Of a stretch of 64,000 nucleotides of DNA, positions 1 to 10,477 are shown piece after piece. Below the pieces are notes generated by a model, which was not told the DNA's origin, ran no database searches, and saw only the letters and a program-made list of their open reading frames with translations. The stretch's first letter is position 1; every line of letters starts with the position of its first letter. A program made the position numbers and the translations under genes. This stretch comes from Agapetus fuscipes (lineage: Eukaryota; Arthropoda; Insecta; Trichoptera; Glossosomatidae), in contig OX637361.1 of NCBI GenBank assembly GCA_951799405.1, positions 4,239,156-4,303,155 of the forward strand. The letters run 5' to 3'.

Positions 1-33
1 TAGCGTAGCGACTTTAACCATCGCTACGCTACC
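1..33. repeat. 11-bp inverted repeat at the window edge
   Basis: TAGCGTAGCGA (1-11) is the reverse complement of TCGCTACGCTA (23-33). The related string TAAAGTCGCTACGCT recurs at about 5106-5120, so this is probably the end of a dispersed element cut by the window edge. Confidence 0.5.
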
Positions 34-165
34 GAAAGAAAGAAGCATTCTTTCAGTTGGAGTCATCTAAACTCTCATTTAAACAACAAGCCTTTAAAAA
101 TGCATGCAACTTTGCAGATAACGGTGTCATATATATTGAAATAGCGGTAAGAATCTGCTCTGTGA

Positions 166-236
166 ATCAATTAATTGGTTAAGTAGGCTTTCTGAACAAC
201 TGTCCTTCAGAATGCTATATCACAGTTTCGATCCAA
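166..236 (+). repeat. tRNA-like head (SINE-D), degenerate
   Basis: An A-box-like stretch (TTAATTGGTTAAG, near 170) is followed about 55 bases later by a B-box-like AGTTTCGATCC. The spacing fits a Pol III tRNA promoter, and a related head preceded by the same AGCGGTA string occurs near 14898. No cloverleaf can be folded convincingly, so it is a SINE or tRNA relic rather than a tRNA gene. Confidence 0.35.
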
Positions 237-409
237 GTGAACAATCCAAGTGTGACCCAGTTTTAATTTTCGCTCTCGAAAAGTTAGAAGTCTTTTGAGG
301 ATCTCGCCATGACGACTCTATGGATTTTAGCGACTCGATGCAACTGCGTCGGGATTCGCTCCTTGCTATTTCGTGCCAATCACAAGGAATTTGTGGCTGG
401 CGTCAAAAT

Positions 410-508
410 GGTCTGAAAGAAACATCATCTGAAAGAAAGTGGTCTGAAAGAAACATAATCTGAAAGAAAGTGGTCTGAAAGAAACATAATCTGAAAGGAA
501 TGGTCTGG
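410..508. repeat. 31-bp minisatellite, about 3 copies
   Basis: GGTCTGAAAGAAACAT recurs at 410, 441 and 472 with period 31, and a partial fourth copy starts at 502. It lies immediately downstream of the splice donor of the putative minus-strand exon, so it would be intronic. Confidence 0.85.
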
Positions 509-519
509 GAATGACTTAC

Positions 520-915
520 CATGCTAGGCGCGAGGAAGTGTGCCGCCTTGGGAGCGATGAGGTCGCAAGGGTGCAGCGCGAGGTGGTGCGGCGGCTCGTA
601 GACGAGGTGCGCGAGCCCCAGCTGGTGCGGCGCGTGCGCGTGCGTCTGGTGCGCGTGCGTCAGGTGCGCGTGCGGCGCGAGCGGCGGCGCGTGCGCGGGC
701 AGGAGCGGCGCGGAGAGGAGCGCGCCCACGCAGTGCGCGCAGCGACAGCGCCCGGCGCCGTCGGTGGGACGGCCGGCGCCGACCGGGCAGTACGTCAGGT
801 ACGATTGAAAATACGTCGTGGCAAAGGAGGGGTCACCGGGGAGGGCCGGACTTCCCGCAGCACGCTCTCCGGAGATCAGGTACACTGCCACGCTGCGAAC
901 TGTTCCCCGATACTC
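520..915 (-). CDS. Putative internal coding exon, His/Pro/Ala-rich, gene unknown
   Basis: The minus strand is open for about 132 codons in a strongly GC-rich island (about 70% GC locally) within AT-rich DNA. It ends with an excellent 5' splice site, ATG|GTAAGT (GT at 519-518). A plausible acceptor is TGCCCGCAG|GAG just above 915, behind a moderately pyrimidine-rich tract; an in-frame stop at 934-936 shows that the reading frame must begin by splicing. With these sites both borders are in phase 0. The peptide contains FATTYFQSYLTYCP and a Cys-rich patch CRCAHC. A His/Ala/Pro-rich stretch (AHAPHQLGLAHLVYE) resembles the low-complexity regions of developmental transcription factors. There is no known domain and I do not recognise the gene. 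No ATG opens this frame, so it is not a first exon unless a non-standard start is used. A CpG island with little coding role is the main alternative. Confidence 0.45.
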
Positions 916-975
916 CTGCGGGCACCTGGCGCCCTAGCGAGGTCTCAACAAGACGCCGGAGCAAGAACCAAGTAA

Positions 976-2205
976 CACCGATACACCTTCAAGCTCAACC
1001 TACCGCCCTAATCCCAGCAGAACAATAGCTCTAACTGTTAGAGAAGGTAGGAGCAAGAACAAAGTTACACCGATCCCTAACTTAGCTACTCAGTACGTAA
1101 TTAAATCTACTTTCATAGAACCTATTCACAACTATTCAGTAAATTTGGCAACTTTAAAATGATTTATAATTTCTCCTTATCGATCTAAGATTCTTAAACG
1201 TTAAATAATTGACTATTACTTTATTTATTTTATGATTATTGATAGAGGTTAGCTCGTGTAGAACGATATTAGATTATGAAAAATAGGCCGATGCAATCGT
1301 TAGATTAGTATCGTGTGATTTGATGTGCTAGGATAAGCCGTGGGGTGTCTCAATACGAAAACACACCTGAGAATTTCTACACATATAAGTAACGAGAAAT
1401 CTTAGAATAGTCGAAAGGCTAAGTCGTCAGAAAATACGTAATGAAAGTCTTAGCTTAAGAAATACTTAGGATTAGCACAGCTTGAGTAAAGGTCGTGCAC
1501 GAGTGTGAAAGGATTGTCACAGGGTATCAAGTAGATTATTTAGAACATAGACGTGTAAAGACGTATCAAAGTTAGAATAAGTGTAAAGTGATTGTCAATA
1601 GATTGTCAAGTATCAAGAGTTGAGAGATTTAGGTAATTCTTCTAATCTACGATTTGATTATCTCCACGCACTCTTGTTTCATTGTTTGTCACAACGAACA
1701 CTAAGCCTAGTCCTTACGTTAAGTTTTACAATAATATATTCCTTATGGAAAAGTCTTATATGTACAATCTGCTCTTCCACCGCTGATGAGAATGTGGTAT
1801 TCTGATATAATTACACAAAAAGGTACTGAATTGAAAGTGACGCGTCTCACAGCTTAGCTGATCACCACAAACTTAGACTGATATGTTCCGGTAAAGTTAG
1901 CTTTGTGTCGGCCGACTATCAAAATATCTACAATATATGTTGCACAAAAATACACACGAATTTGATAACGCTCTTTAGTCTTACTGTATTCTTTTTTATA
2001 TATGTCAAATGTTTCCTGAAAAAACAGTGACAAAATTAAAATTCGGATTATCTCGCTAAGTCTTTGGTTTTTTTTTTATCAAGAATCGTCCCTTATCCTC
2101 TGAAATACAAAACTTTTTTAATATATTCACCGACAATTCCTTCTTGTTTTTTTTTCTCTAAATAATCTCTTACACTTTAATGGTTCCGGACGGTGTTCTT
2201 TGCAA
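976..2205. other. AT-rich interval, nothing recognised
   Basis: Only short chance ORFs and A/T runs are seen; no repeat family of this window matches it. Confidence 0.5.
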
Positions 2206-2209
2206 AAGC

Positions 2210-2600
2210 TTTAAATAAAATTTGTTTGTTCACGCTTGAACGGAATGAGATGGGTTTTCCTTTCTAGATTGTTCTGGGTTTGGGGTGGTTCTTTTTGGCT
2301 TTGATGCGACAGGTCTATCGGGGGAACTCGTTCGCTGGGTGAATAGTACAATGAACAGACAACTTACTCTGCGGGTCGTCCTTGGGAGAGCTGATGGGAA
2401 AAGGTATCAGGGTCTGAGAGGGGCGAGGCGGTAGGGTGTTTGCATGGACGCGCCGCTTGGCCTGGAGACGATGGAACTCTTGATGACCTGCTACCTCGAG
2501 ATGTTCTCCTGGTATTTATTGAGATGGACACGGGACGCTAGCCGCGATCACAGGGCGGGCTGATGGGCGCGTGAGCCTTTTGTTATCGAGAGGAGAAGAA
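2210..2600. other. GC-richer unique block
   Basis: Composition shifts to near-balanced GC with no matching repeat and no long ORF. It could be a conserved regulatory or untranslated segment of a neighbouring gene. This is compositional evidence only. Confidence 0.25.
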
Positions 2601-3239
2601 TTCTGACGGGAGAGAAAAATATGATAATGAGAAAATTGTCCAAAAAAATATTTTAAGTAAGATAAAAAAAATACAATAAATTCAATTGTATGAAAATATT
2701 TTTTAATGGAAATTAAAACACTCATTAGATTTGTAAAAATCGAAGACAGGTTTCAACCACTGCTTTTGTATGGGAAAACTGAGTTTAATCCGGATTAAAA
2801 ATTAAAACCTTTTTATGAATAAGGAGGTTTTAGAAGAGATAAGGACCGAAAACTTTTTTATTTTTTTTTTAATTTAATCATGAAAATAAACAGTGTTCCT
2901 TTTCTTCATAGTTCTTTAAAAATTATAAGATGATTTTCTTAAATTAAATTAAGAAAAAATATTTTTTAGAAAAATAATAAAAATACATTTTTTTACTTAG
3001 ATACGACATTCACCCAATTGAGAAATTTGTGTTATAAAAACATAATAAAATTGAAACTGTTGAAAAAATTTCAAATTTTCAATCAGTTTGATTTCTGGAA
3101 AATATTTAAAGAGCATCATTTTTTTGTAACTATTGTTTGGAAATGATTTTACATCCTCGGAAGAAAATGTAAATTTTGGTTAAAAAAAGTTATAGCAAAG
3201 TTTAAAAAAAATTGAGATATTTTTACAGTTTGAACAATA

Positions 3240-3960
3240 ACAAAAGTGTGAGATTACAGCAGGTGGGAGAGAGTTGATCCTCGCGTCCAAACAAAGTCGC
3301 TGATGAGTCGCGGTAAGAGAGAAAGAAGTCGTTCTATGGGAGTACGGCGAGTCAAGTGGAAGCGTTATATGACGATACTGTATTTAATGTAAAAAAGCAG
3401 AGAGATACAACACAGGGCTCACAGAGAGCGCACGCGTCTAGCCCCGTTGGCCGCTCGCGTCAAACTGACGGAGGGCCGGAGCCTGCTCCCCTCACTCTCC
3501 CGGCACCATATCCCTCCATCCCCCTCGCACCTACACAATCTGACGTAACAGGTATGCTCCAACGCAACCGCAGCGTTCCACCATAAACACACACAAACTA
3601 AAACAGTACCACCTAGCGCGCGTTTAAATTCCAATCCAAATTCAACAAAACTCTACAAGTAATCTCTTATACTAGGGTGGGACACATCCAGCGATATTCA
3701 CTTTCCTTTCCCTCCTGGGTAGTCCGGTCTAGCTCCGTCTCTCTCATCTGACGTAACAGGTACACTTGTTTGACTGGCTGTCTCGCTCGCTCTTGCGGGG
3801 AGCTCGTATCTTGCGTTTCGCTCGGTATGACGTAACAGGTATGGTGTTTGCGAGTGTGCGTGAGACAGGTATATCACCTGCGCGCATGCGCGGCGTAGCT
3901 CGCACGCCGCGTAGACGAAAATGGGAGCAAACTAGGGGAAAGCTCCGCGATGGACTAAAT
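3240..3960. promoter_or_regulatory. CpG-enriched block with three TGACGTAACAGGTA repeats
   Basis: The block is CpG-rich relative to its flanks and holds identical 14-mers TGACGTAACAGGTA at 3541-3554, 3749-3762 and 3828-3841, all in the same direction. TGACGTAA is a half-palindromic CRE/ATF-type bZIP site and CAGGTA is an E-box or Zelda-type core in insects. It lies 2.3 kb upstream of the putative minus-strand exon at 520-915, the right side for its promoter or first exon. The link is inference. On the plus strand each CAGGTA also reads as a splice-donor-like string. Confidence 0.35.
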
Positions 3961-3964
3961 AAAT

Positions 3965-5010
3965 TTTAAAACAACATTTTTTTGCATTTTTTGTAATAAC
4001 AATCTTATAAACTATTAAATAAAGTATTAGATTATTAAATTTATTTTCATTTTACATTACTCGTTCGTAGAAGTAAAGAAGCTTTTGGACACAGACAGCT
4101 TTTGAAAGTTGTATTGCAAAATTATGACCTATAAACTATAATGATGCCGGGGTGAAAAAGTCGCGAAAAATTGTGACACAGTACGCCGGGATGCTTACCA
4201 AATGGAAAGCTTAATTTATATATTTATAGATATTTTATTTTGATACTAGACATGCCTATGCTAGGATCCTAGTTGGGTGCAATTATACATATTTTTGTGA
4301 CGTTTACCAGCAGAGAAAAACAAATTTGGAACATCCATTCCCAGTCTGAGGTAATGGACACGGTACAATGTTCGATTTGTTTTTTTGGAAATATATTTGA
4401 AAGGGGTTGCCGTCTTAAGCAACCAATAACAAAATACTTGTTTGCCTTTTGCCTAGAAACACGGCCGAGAAACGCAACAGTCCGTGATCGGAAAAAAGAA
4501 TCGACAGAGTATTTGACCTGAATTCGTAGCATTGAAAATTTATAAGTAAAAACGATTTAAAATAATAACGATTTATAAAATTGAAGAGAACATTAATTTC
4601 ACAAACATCTCGCGTGTTTTGTCTAGTGCTGGAATTGCACGAGCACATACATGAAACGTGTATGTTCGCGCATGCACAAATGCAGGTAGCGTATAGAACG
4701 CTAGATTTACGGCGCTCGGATTGGCAATTCTTTTTTTATGGCAAACAATAAAAAGTGCTACGAATTATTTTTACTGTTTAGAATTATTGCTGGAAATATT
4801 TTTCTCGTAAAAGCGGAATGTACCGAGTTGAAATTTATGCGTGGATGGGTGGTAAAAAAAATCATATAGTTTTGCATAAAAAAAAACTTCTAGTAGGTAC
4901 TTAATACGACAATTTAAAATGAAATATTCTATGAGGTCTGCACATTTGAAGACGACAAAAAAAAATGTCCCGTCGCATGGCCGGGTTGCTACGACAAAGG
5001 CTAACTTAGA
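3965..5010. other. AT-rich interval, nothing recognised
   Basis: No repeat family and no coding signal was recognised. Confidence 0.45.
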
Positions 5011-5013
5011 CTC

Positions 5014-5135
5014 GGTATTTTCAACGTTGGTATATAGATATGACTTTAAGCTAATAAAAATAACTACGCAGACGATTGACTTAAGAGCGTCCTTTTCATT
5101 CAGTATAAAGTCGCTACGCTAACGTTGAAAATACC
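5014..5135. repeat. Short foldback, 15-bp perfect arms
   Basis: GGTATTTTCAACGTT (5014-5028) pairs perfectly with AACGTTGAAAATACC (5121-5135). The inner right side, CATTCAGTATAAAGTC, reappears as its reverse complement near 58772, so this is a small dispersed MITE-like unit. Confidence 0.6.
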
Positions 5136-5192
5136 CAGCATACGAATTCACTGTTGAATTATTTACACGTCTATGTAACAAGGGTCTGTGGC

Positions 5193-5360
5193 AATCTATT
5201 ATCTAGGTTGCACAGATATGTTAAAATTCAAAGCTCATATCAAATGCATGCCCACAAACATACACCTGAAAGTTCACGCTTACAAATGCTAAATGTGTAC
5301 ATACAAATTAACACCAAACCTCAAATGATCATAAACCCAGCAAATTTTGCCGACCTTTGC
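5193..5360 (-). mobile_element. SINE-A, 3' part
   Basis: Reads ATCTAGGTTGC at the tail end and runs through ATGCATGCCCACAAAC and the CCTCAAATGA block to TTTGCCGACC; the head is lost. Confidence 0.8.
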
Positions 5361-5416
5361 AACCTTCCTCAATATGGGTATACTTTCAGAATTATTTTCA
5401 AGAACTACCAATGTAC

Positions 5417-5552
5417 TCTATCTTTAATCTTTAATCTAAGTTGCAAATATATATTGCATTTAAAATTCATATTACATGCATTTACACAAGCAGACACGTG
5501 TAAACTCGCGCTTACACATGCAGCATGTAGACTAACGACATAAAAAACCTCC
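5417..5552 (-). mobile_element. SINE-A, 3' part
   Basis: Tail CTTTAATCTAAGTTGC through CAGACACGTG and CATGCAGCATGT; the head half is missing. Confidence 0.8.
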
Positions 5553-5681
5553 AATACTCAATTTGAAATATTTCTACTATTTTCTACCTACGTATACAAA
5601 GCTTAAGAAAATATACTTTTCAACCGTAACTTTTATTACTTTATAAATAGAGAATATAAAATGTAATTAGTCGTGTATGTT

Positions 5682-5938
5682 CCTTGACTTATAGGTTGGT
5701 ATGCGGCTGACCATCCATGCTGTAAAAATGGTTCACTTTGCCAATGTCAACCCTGTTACAGGGAAGGACGGCAAGAGTTGCAGGGTGTAGGTATGTCCAT
5801 TTGAGATTTGGTTTTTATGTTGTGGGTTCACATGAGGCATGTGCAAGCGCGAACTTGTACGTGTCTGGTTGTAGGAATGCATGTAATATAAATCTCCAAT
5901 GTAACATCTCTTTGCAACTTAGATTAGATTAGATTAGA
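5682..5938 (+). mobile_element. SINE-A, near full length
   Basis: Starts CCTTGACTTATAGGTTGG and ends CTTTGCAACTTAGATT followed by GATTA repeats. It keeps both the CACTTTGCCAATGTC block and the GGCATGTG block. At about 257 bases it is a good reference copy with the (TTAGA)n tail type. Confidence 0.9.
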
Positions 5939-6454
5939 AATAGAGAAAAAAGGTTTGCTTTTGTTTTTCTAATCTCTGAAATATTTTAAAGTCATTTTCG
6001 TAGACATTTTATTGGTCTATTGAGGTCCTCTAAAATCAGACATTTGAAGATAGAACTTATGAACAAAAATCCTGAATATTTTAAAGCCGGAGAATAGAAA
6101 ATTCTGCAACTTCTTAAGATTCGCGACAATTTAAGTAGAGAGCTTAAGTATTTTATGTGCATACTTTCTCATTCCCTTGCAAGCAAAGAAAATGCTTTCA
6201 TTTGGAGTTTTATGTTTATATGCTCTTCTTTTATTCACTGAATGCACATCTGCTTGCATTTTATGCATTTTTATACAAAAACTTTTTCACAAATTTTATG
6301 CTTAAAGTAAAGACAGTCATTTGAATATTTTTATACTTAATCAAGATATTTTAGTGGATATCTTACTGCTCAGGTATACTATTTTGGTACTTATTTAAGA
6401 TACTCGTAAGTATATCTTGATGAAGTTCCATGACTAATAAATTGTTTTGAAACT

Positions 6455-6662
6455 TGGTTTACCTTTACTTTTACGAATGCCACCCCGGTTTCAGGGAAAA
6501 GCGGCAGGGGTAGCAAAGCTTATGTTCATGCGAGGTTTTGTTTATTTTGTATGCGCACATGCAGCATGTGTAAGCGCAAACTTACACGTGCCTGCTTGTG
6601 AGCGTGCATTAATTAGAAGCCTTAAATGTCAACATTTCTTTGCAATTTAAATTATAGATTGT
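6455..6662 (+). mobile_element. SINE-A, 5'-truncated and diverged
   Basis: Runs from GGTTTACC through CCCCGGTTTCAGGG and GCAGCATGTGTAAGCG to TTTGCAATTTAAATTATAGA. It has the TATAATC-type tail. Confidence 0.8.
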
Positions 6663-6950
6663 GTCTATTTTGTAGATTGTTTGATATGAAATTGGATGAA
6701 ACAATAACAAAAACAAAAGTTTTCTTATTCTTATTTGTTTATTATGATTAAAAAAACTTAACAACTATTATGTTTGAAGCCTCATTCAATTTTGAACCGA
6801 AATTCTTTAATTAGAACACTAAAAATTACAGGTTTTAAAATATTTTTATAAACAACAGGATTTTGAAAAAAAATAAAAAAATAACTTTCTAAGTTTAACG
6901 TACATAAGTAAAATAAAATTCAGATACTTTTCTCAATAAATTGCATCATA

Positions 6951-7107
6951 GTGGACCTACAATATAAAAACCCAAATCTCAAATTAACATAGGCACTGCA
7001 ACTCTTGCCGACCTTCCCTGAAACAGGGGTGACATTGGCAAAATGAACCATTTCTTTTTACAGTTTCGGTGGTCAGCCTCATACCAACCTATAAGTCAAG
7101 GAACTTT
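6951..7107 (-). mobile_element. SINE-A, head half
   Basis: Runs from GTGGACCTACAATATAAAA to CCAACCTATAAGTCAAGG; the tail half is missing. Confidence 0.85.
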
Positions 7108-7199
7108 GAAGCACAATAAAGGAGATATTACACTATACAAATCTTATTTGACTAATAAAAAGTTAACACAAGTTAACATTGAAAACATGAGTTTAATTA

Positions 7200-7493
7200 A
7201 AAACAAAACGCAAGTGTAAATTTTATATTTGTGTTCCTATAAATAACATAGTAACTAAAATTTATTGAATCAGAGTATCAGGGTAACATACGCGTTGCGA
7301 GATCTCATACGAATAGACAATGCACTGGTGTCTCAAGAATGTTTAAAATAAAAATAAAACGCAAGTGTAAATTTTATACTTTTGTTCGTATAAATAACAT
7401 AGTAACTAAAATTTATTTAATCAGAGTATCAGGGTAGCATACGCGTTGCGAGATCACATACGAATAGACAATGCACTGGTGCCTCAAGAATCC
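7200..7493. repeat. Tandem duplication, period 151 bp, two copies
   Basis: ACGCAAGTGTAAATTTTATA recurs at 7208 and 7359. Both copies contain CATACGCGTTGCGAGATC and AATGCACTGGTG with few differences, so the duplication is recent. The source sequence is not recognised. Confidence 0.85.
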
Positions 7494-7740
7494 GGTTACA
7501 CGCAGCAGCGCTAGGAGTCTGCCAGTCTGGTCCGGCAACCTTGAACTCGCGTCTGCTTGCCTGATACATGTACACAACTTCATTATGGTGGTGGAGTTAA
7601 AGAAAAAACTAACAACTATAAATTATGCTATGTGTAACATGAAGTAACAGAATCATTTTGAATATATGTACAGAAAATATTGTGGTTTTTTATGCATCAA
7701 ATTTTTTTCTACACTAATACAAACCTATGGACGATTGGGG

Positions 7741-7988
7741 CCAGTACCCTGAGTATGAGTTGCAAAATTTGAGTAAAGTAAAGTTTACGGATAATATTAA
7801 AGAGTGGTTTTCCCCAAAATCTGCCGTTTTTGTTTGTTTAAACTTGATTTTCTTCATCACTGTTACTCTGTTGCTAAGACCGTAAAGTGTAAGAAACAAA
7901 AACGGCAGATTTTGGGAAAAATCACTCTTTAATACTTTCCGTAAACTTGACTTTACTCAAGTTTTGCAACTCGTACTAAGGGTACTGG
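7741..7988. mobile_element. MITE-3, full-length foldback
   Basis: The ends CCAGTACCC and GGGTACTGG mirror each other, and the arms of about 95 bp pair along AGTTGCAAAA, AAGTTTACGG and AAATCTGCCGTTTTTGTTT. The centre holds TTGATTTTCTTCATCACTG. A second copy lies at 45180-45425. It has no coding capacity. Confidence 0.85.
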
Positions 7989-8087
7989 ATAGGGTCGAAA
8001 AAAAAGCAGTGAAAAAATATAGTAGTCTATTCTTGTGGTAGATATTTAAAAGTTAATCCTCGTAACTGACTACCTAATCCACTCATC

Positions 8088-8300
8088 TACAATCTAAGCT
8101 GCAAAGATATGTTAGCATATGAAATGCATGCCCACAGACAAGCACATGTAGGTTCGCGCCTCCACATTCTGCTTGTGTGCATACAAATAACAATGCAACT
8201 CCTGCCGCCTTTCCCTGAACCCAGGGTGAAACAGGGGCGCCAATGGCAAAAGTGAACCATTTTTTACAACACCACCTCATACCGACCCATCAGTCAAAGA
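8088..8300 (-). mobile_element. SINE-A, internally deleted
   Basis: AATCTAAGCTGCAAAGATAT at the tail and CATCAGTCAAAGAG at the head. The middle has a local duplication of the CAGGG block. Confidence 0.85.
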
Positions 8301-8439
8301 GATTTTCAAATTTTGATCTCTTCACAGAAGGTTTTGAGCAATTTTCTTTAATTTAATTAAAATTGACCAAACGAAGAGCAGTGAAGCTCATCGATAATCC
8401 TTGTCTCACAGCCAAACTACATTCCCTCGAGAATAGAAC

Positions 8440-8600
8440 GAAGGTTGGAATGACCAGCCTCTTCTACTATCTGTTCTGAAGAAATATCCTCACTTCCTAT
8501 TATTTTTGCAACAACAAGGGCAACTCGTAGAACGAATAACATTCATCCATTTGCAATCGCTATCAAATCAATGATGAACTTGGAGTTATCATGACTCATT
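8440..8600 (-). pseudogene. TE ORF fragment shared with 38640-38775
   Basis: The minus strand reads LRVAL..., then GSEDISSEQIVEEAGHSN. The same LRVAL and SEDISSEQ signature is encoded on the plus strand near 38660-38775. Nucleotide similarity includes CAAGGGCAACTCGTAGAA and GAAATATCCTCACTT. The family is not recognised; a transposase or retroelement ORF is likely. Confidence 0.4.
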
Positions 8601-8699
8601 ACTTTGAAAAACTCGCTTATGGAATGAGTTACCGATATCTGTTTTTCCAACCCAATTTAATCCTGTCCTATTCAAAACCAATATCAATCGCCACTTACT

Positions 8700-9205
8700 T
8701 TCAGTTTCTCAAAATATAGGCAACACAACACAACGCTACGCAGATAACATCCCTGTTACAAAAGATCAGAACATCAACCGCCTCAACACGCGACACTCCA
8801 ACGAGTGTCACAGACATATAATAATAATCTAAGGATGATTTATTTGGTGAGCGCTGTTATTGTGTGTATCACACCTCAAGAGCCCTCTGCGAGCTTGGTC
8901 ATCGCTGTAGAAAGCGCCAATTCTCAAGCAAGACCCAGTTGTTGTGAGGTTGGATGAACCTTTCAGTGACCGGTCTTTGGCAAAGGTTTATGAATTTTTC
9001 AACTCAGAGAAGAGCACTTTCGAAATATAAATGGTATATTGTTTGTGCTCCGCCGGGATCCGAATCCACAACCTTCCATTTACGAGTCCGAAGTGCTGCC
9101 ACTTGACTACGGACCGGTCCAAGACATCTACATGATCTGAATACTAGGGAGTCTTCAGCACAGGATTCCTCAAAAACAATTCACATGCCCAAATAGTGTA
9201 TTTAA
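8700..9205. repeat. Unnamed dispersed repeat split by SINE-B
   Basis: The left piece (8700-8814, with ACATCAACCGCC and AACGAGTGT) and the right piece (9131-9175, with TAGGGAGTCTTC and ACAGGATTCCT) are found uninterrupted at 60997-61170. SINE-B is inserted between them here. Confidence 0.65.
8815..9124 (-). mobile_element. SINE-B, full length
   Basis: The tRNA-like head is at the right end. Its reverse complement has GGTCCGTAGTCAAGTGG as A-box region and GGATTCGGATCCCGG as B-box region. The body is followed by the ATT-rich end. AGACAT flanks both sides as a 6-bp target duplication. Confidence 0.9.
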
Positions 9206-9219
9206 ACAAGCGAAGTATG

Positions 9220-9473
9220 TTTAACGTAGTTTATTTTCACAATAATATTTAATATCTCGAGTACTTTCGACCTTCAATATTCAGGCCATTATCAAGAGTG
9301 ATGTATAAAAAATTAAAATTATTAAGAACAAACCATAGATCAAAATTATATAAATATTATTGAATTAGAGATATTAAATATTATTGTGAAAATAAACTAC
9401 GTTAAACAAAAAATAGCTTTATTTTAAAAAAAATGAATTTTCACTGTGTGAATACACAAACCCTACAAAATCT
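9220..9473. mobile_element. Foldback retro-insert with hammerhead/Penelope-like core
   Basis: Arms of 41 bases (9218-9258 and 9368-9408) are perfectly complementary. The loop contains, on the minus strand, TTGATAATGGCCT, a short loop, AGGTCGAAAGTACTCGAG. This resembles a degenerate hammerhead core (CUGANGA, stem II, GAAA). The whole insert is flanked by a 12-base duplication AAGCGAAGTATG (9208-9219 and 9474-9485), the mark of target-primed or similar insertion. A related motif lies at 50305-50518. Confidence 0.65.
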
Positions 9474-10021
9474 AAGCGAAGTATGCTAGTTAATAATACA
9501 TGTGGAACTAATCTTTGATATCAATGTGGTACAATTTTTAGGTGTTATTTTTCCTGAAAAGTATAACCCCTTTAATTTTACAGTCATCATAATGTTCTTA
9601 GATTATAACAATGATAATAAATACGCAAACAGCGGGATAATTCAATTCCAGAATGAAATACGGCGCCCGGTTTTGGATTCATAAAATATTGAGGCGGTTA
9701 TTGTTCGCGTGGCATGAATATTACAAGACAAATCTGTGGCATTAGGAAGGGCGGGAAATATTACAAGATGTTGTAAAATAAACAACACGCATAGTAGAAC
9801 CTGCAATACAGACGTACAGAACCAGCTGTTAGCGGCCGCCAAATGTAAGGTGAAAGAATGACAAAGATTACGCATGCTTAAGCGAAATTTACAATAGATT
9901 CAATACATTGAAAATATCTCCCGGCCATGTGACGTCATTCCTAGTGAATAAAAAACTGACTGTATCTTTTGGAAGTTCAGGTCCGCAAGAAAATAAATAG
10001 TGTACCAGAATAAAACGCAAA

Positions 10022-10331
10022 CGCAAATAAGCTACACATATGTATAGTGTGTGTTCTTGCCCTTGCACAAAGGTGTCACTTGTGGCCTATTTTTTTTACG
10101 GGCAACGGAGCCGGCCTCACACCAATTACTTCAGTTGAAGTGGGGGTTTCCCAGCTCCCGAAGGGGCTGGTTCTCATTTATTGTGAAGGCTGAGTAAGCC
10201 TTGCCGGTATTTATTTTGAGTTTGAAATAAGCACCGAAATGGGAAATCATTTCTGACACCCTCGGTGGGATCTGAACCCGAGCTCTTGGCATGGAATGCA
10301 AGCATTCTATCAACTGAGCTATAGACCGGAC
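10022..10331 (-). mobile_element. SINE-C, near full length
   Basis: The right end reverse-complements to CCGGTCTATAGCTCAGTTG, a tRNA A-box, and GGGTTCAGATCCC, a degenerate B-box. The far end carries GCTACACATATG, the tail half. The body contains TGAAGTGGGGGTTTCCCAGC. Confidence 0.9.
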
Positions 10332-10477
10332 TTATTGAATACAATACATTTTCAGTTTTAATACAAAGAAAACTGAAATGCAAAGTCTTTGAGTCATGCG
10401 TGCTTATAATATCCACCAATGGTTTGGAAACAAAAGGGCTCATTCAGTATAGCACCAACAGACTGAGGACGTGCTAA

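Noticed and set aside
511..975. 154-residue plus-strand ORF rich in Arg and Val
   Set aside because: It overlaps the minus-strand candidate exon; its periodic Val-Arg pattern is the complement of the His/Ala-rich frame and it has no splice or domain support.
3419..3634. Minus-strand ORF with a signal-peptide-like start
   Set aside because: The hydrophobic stretch is short, the rest is low-complexity, and the Cys-containing part is just a reading of the repeated TACCTGTTACGTCA motif.
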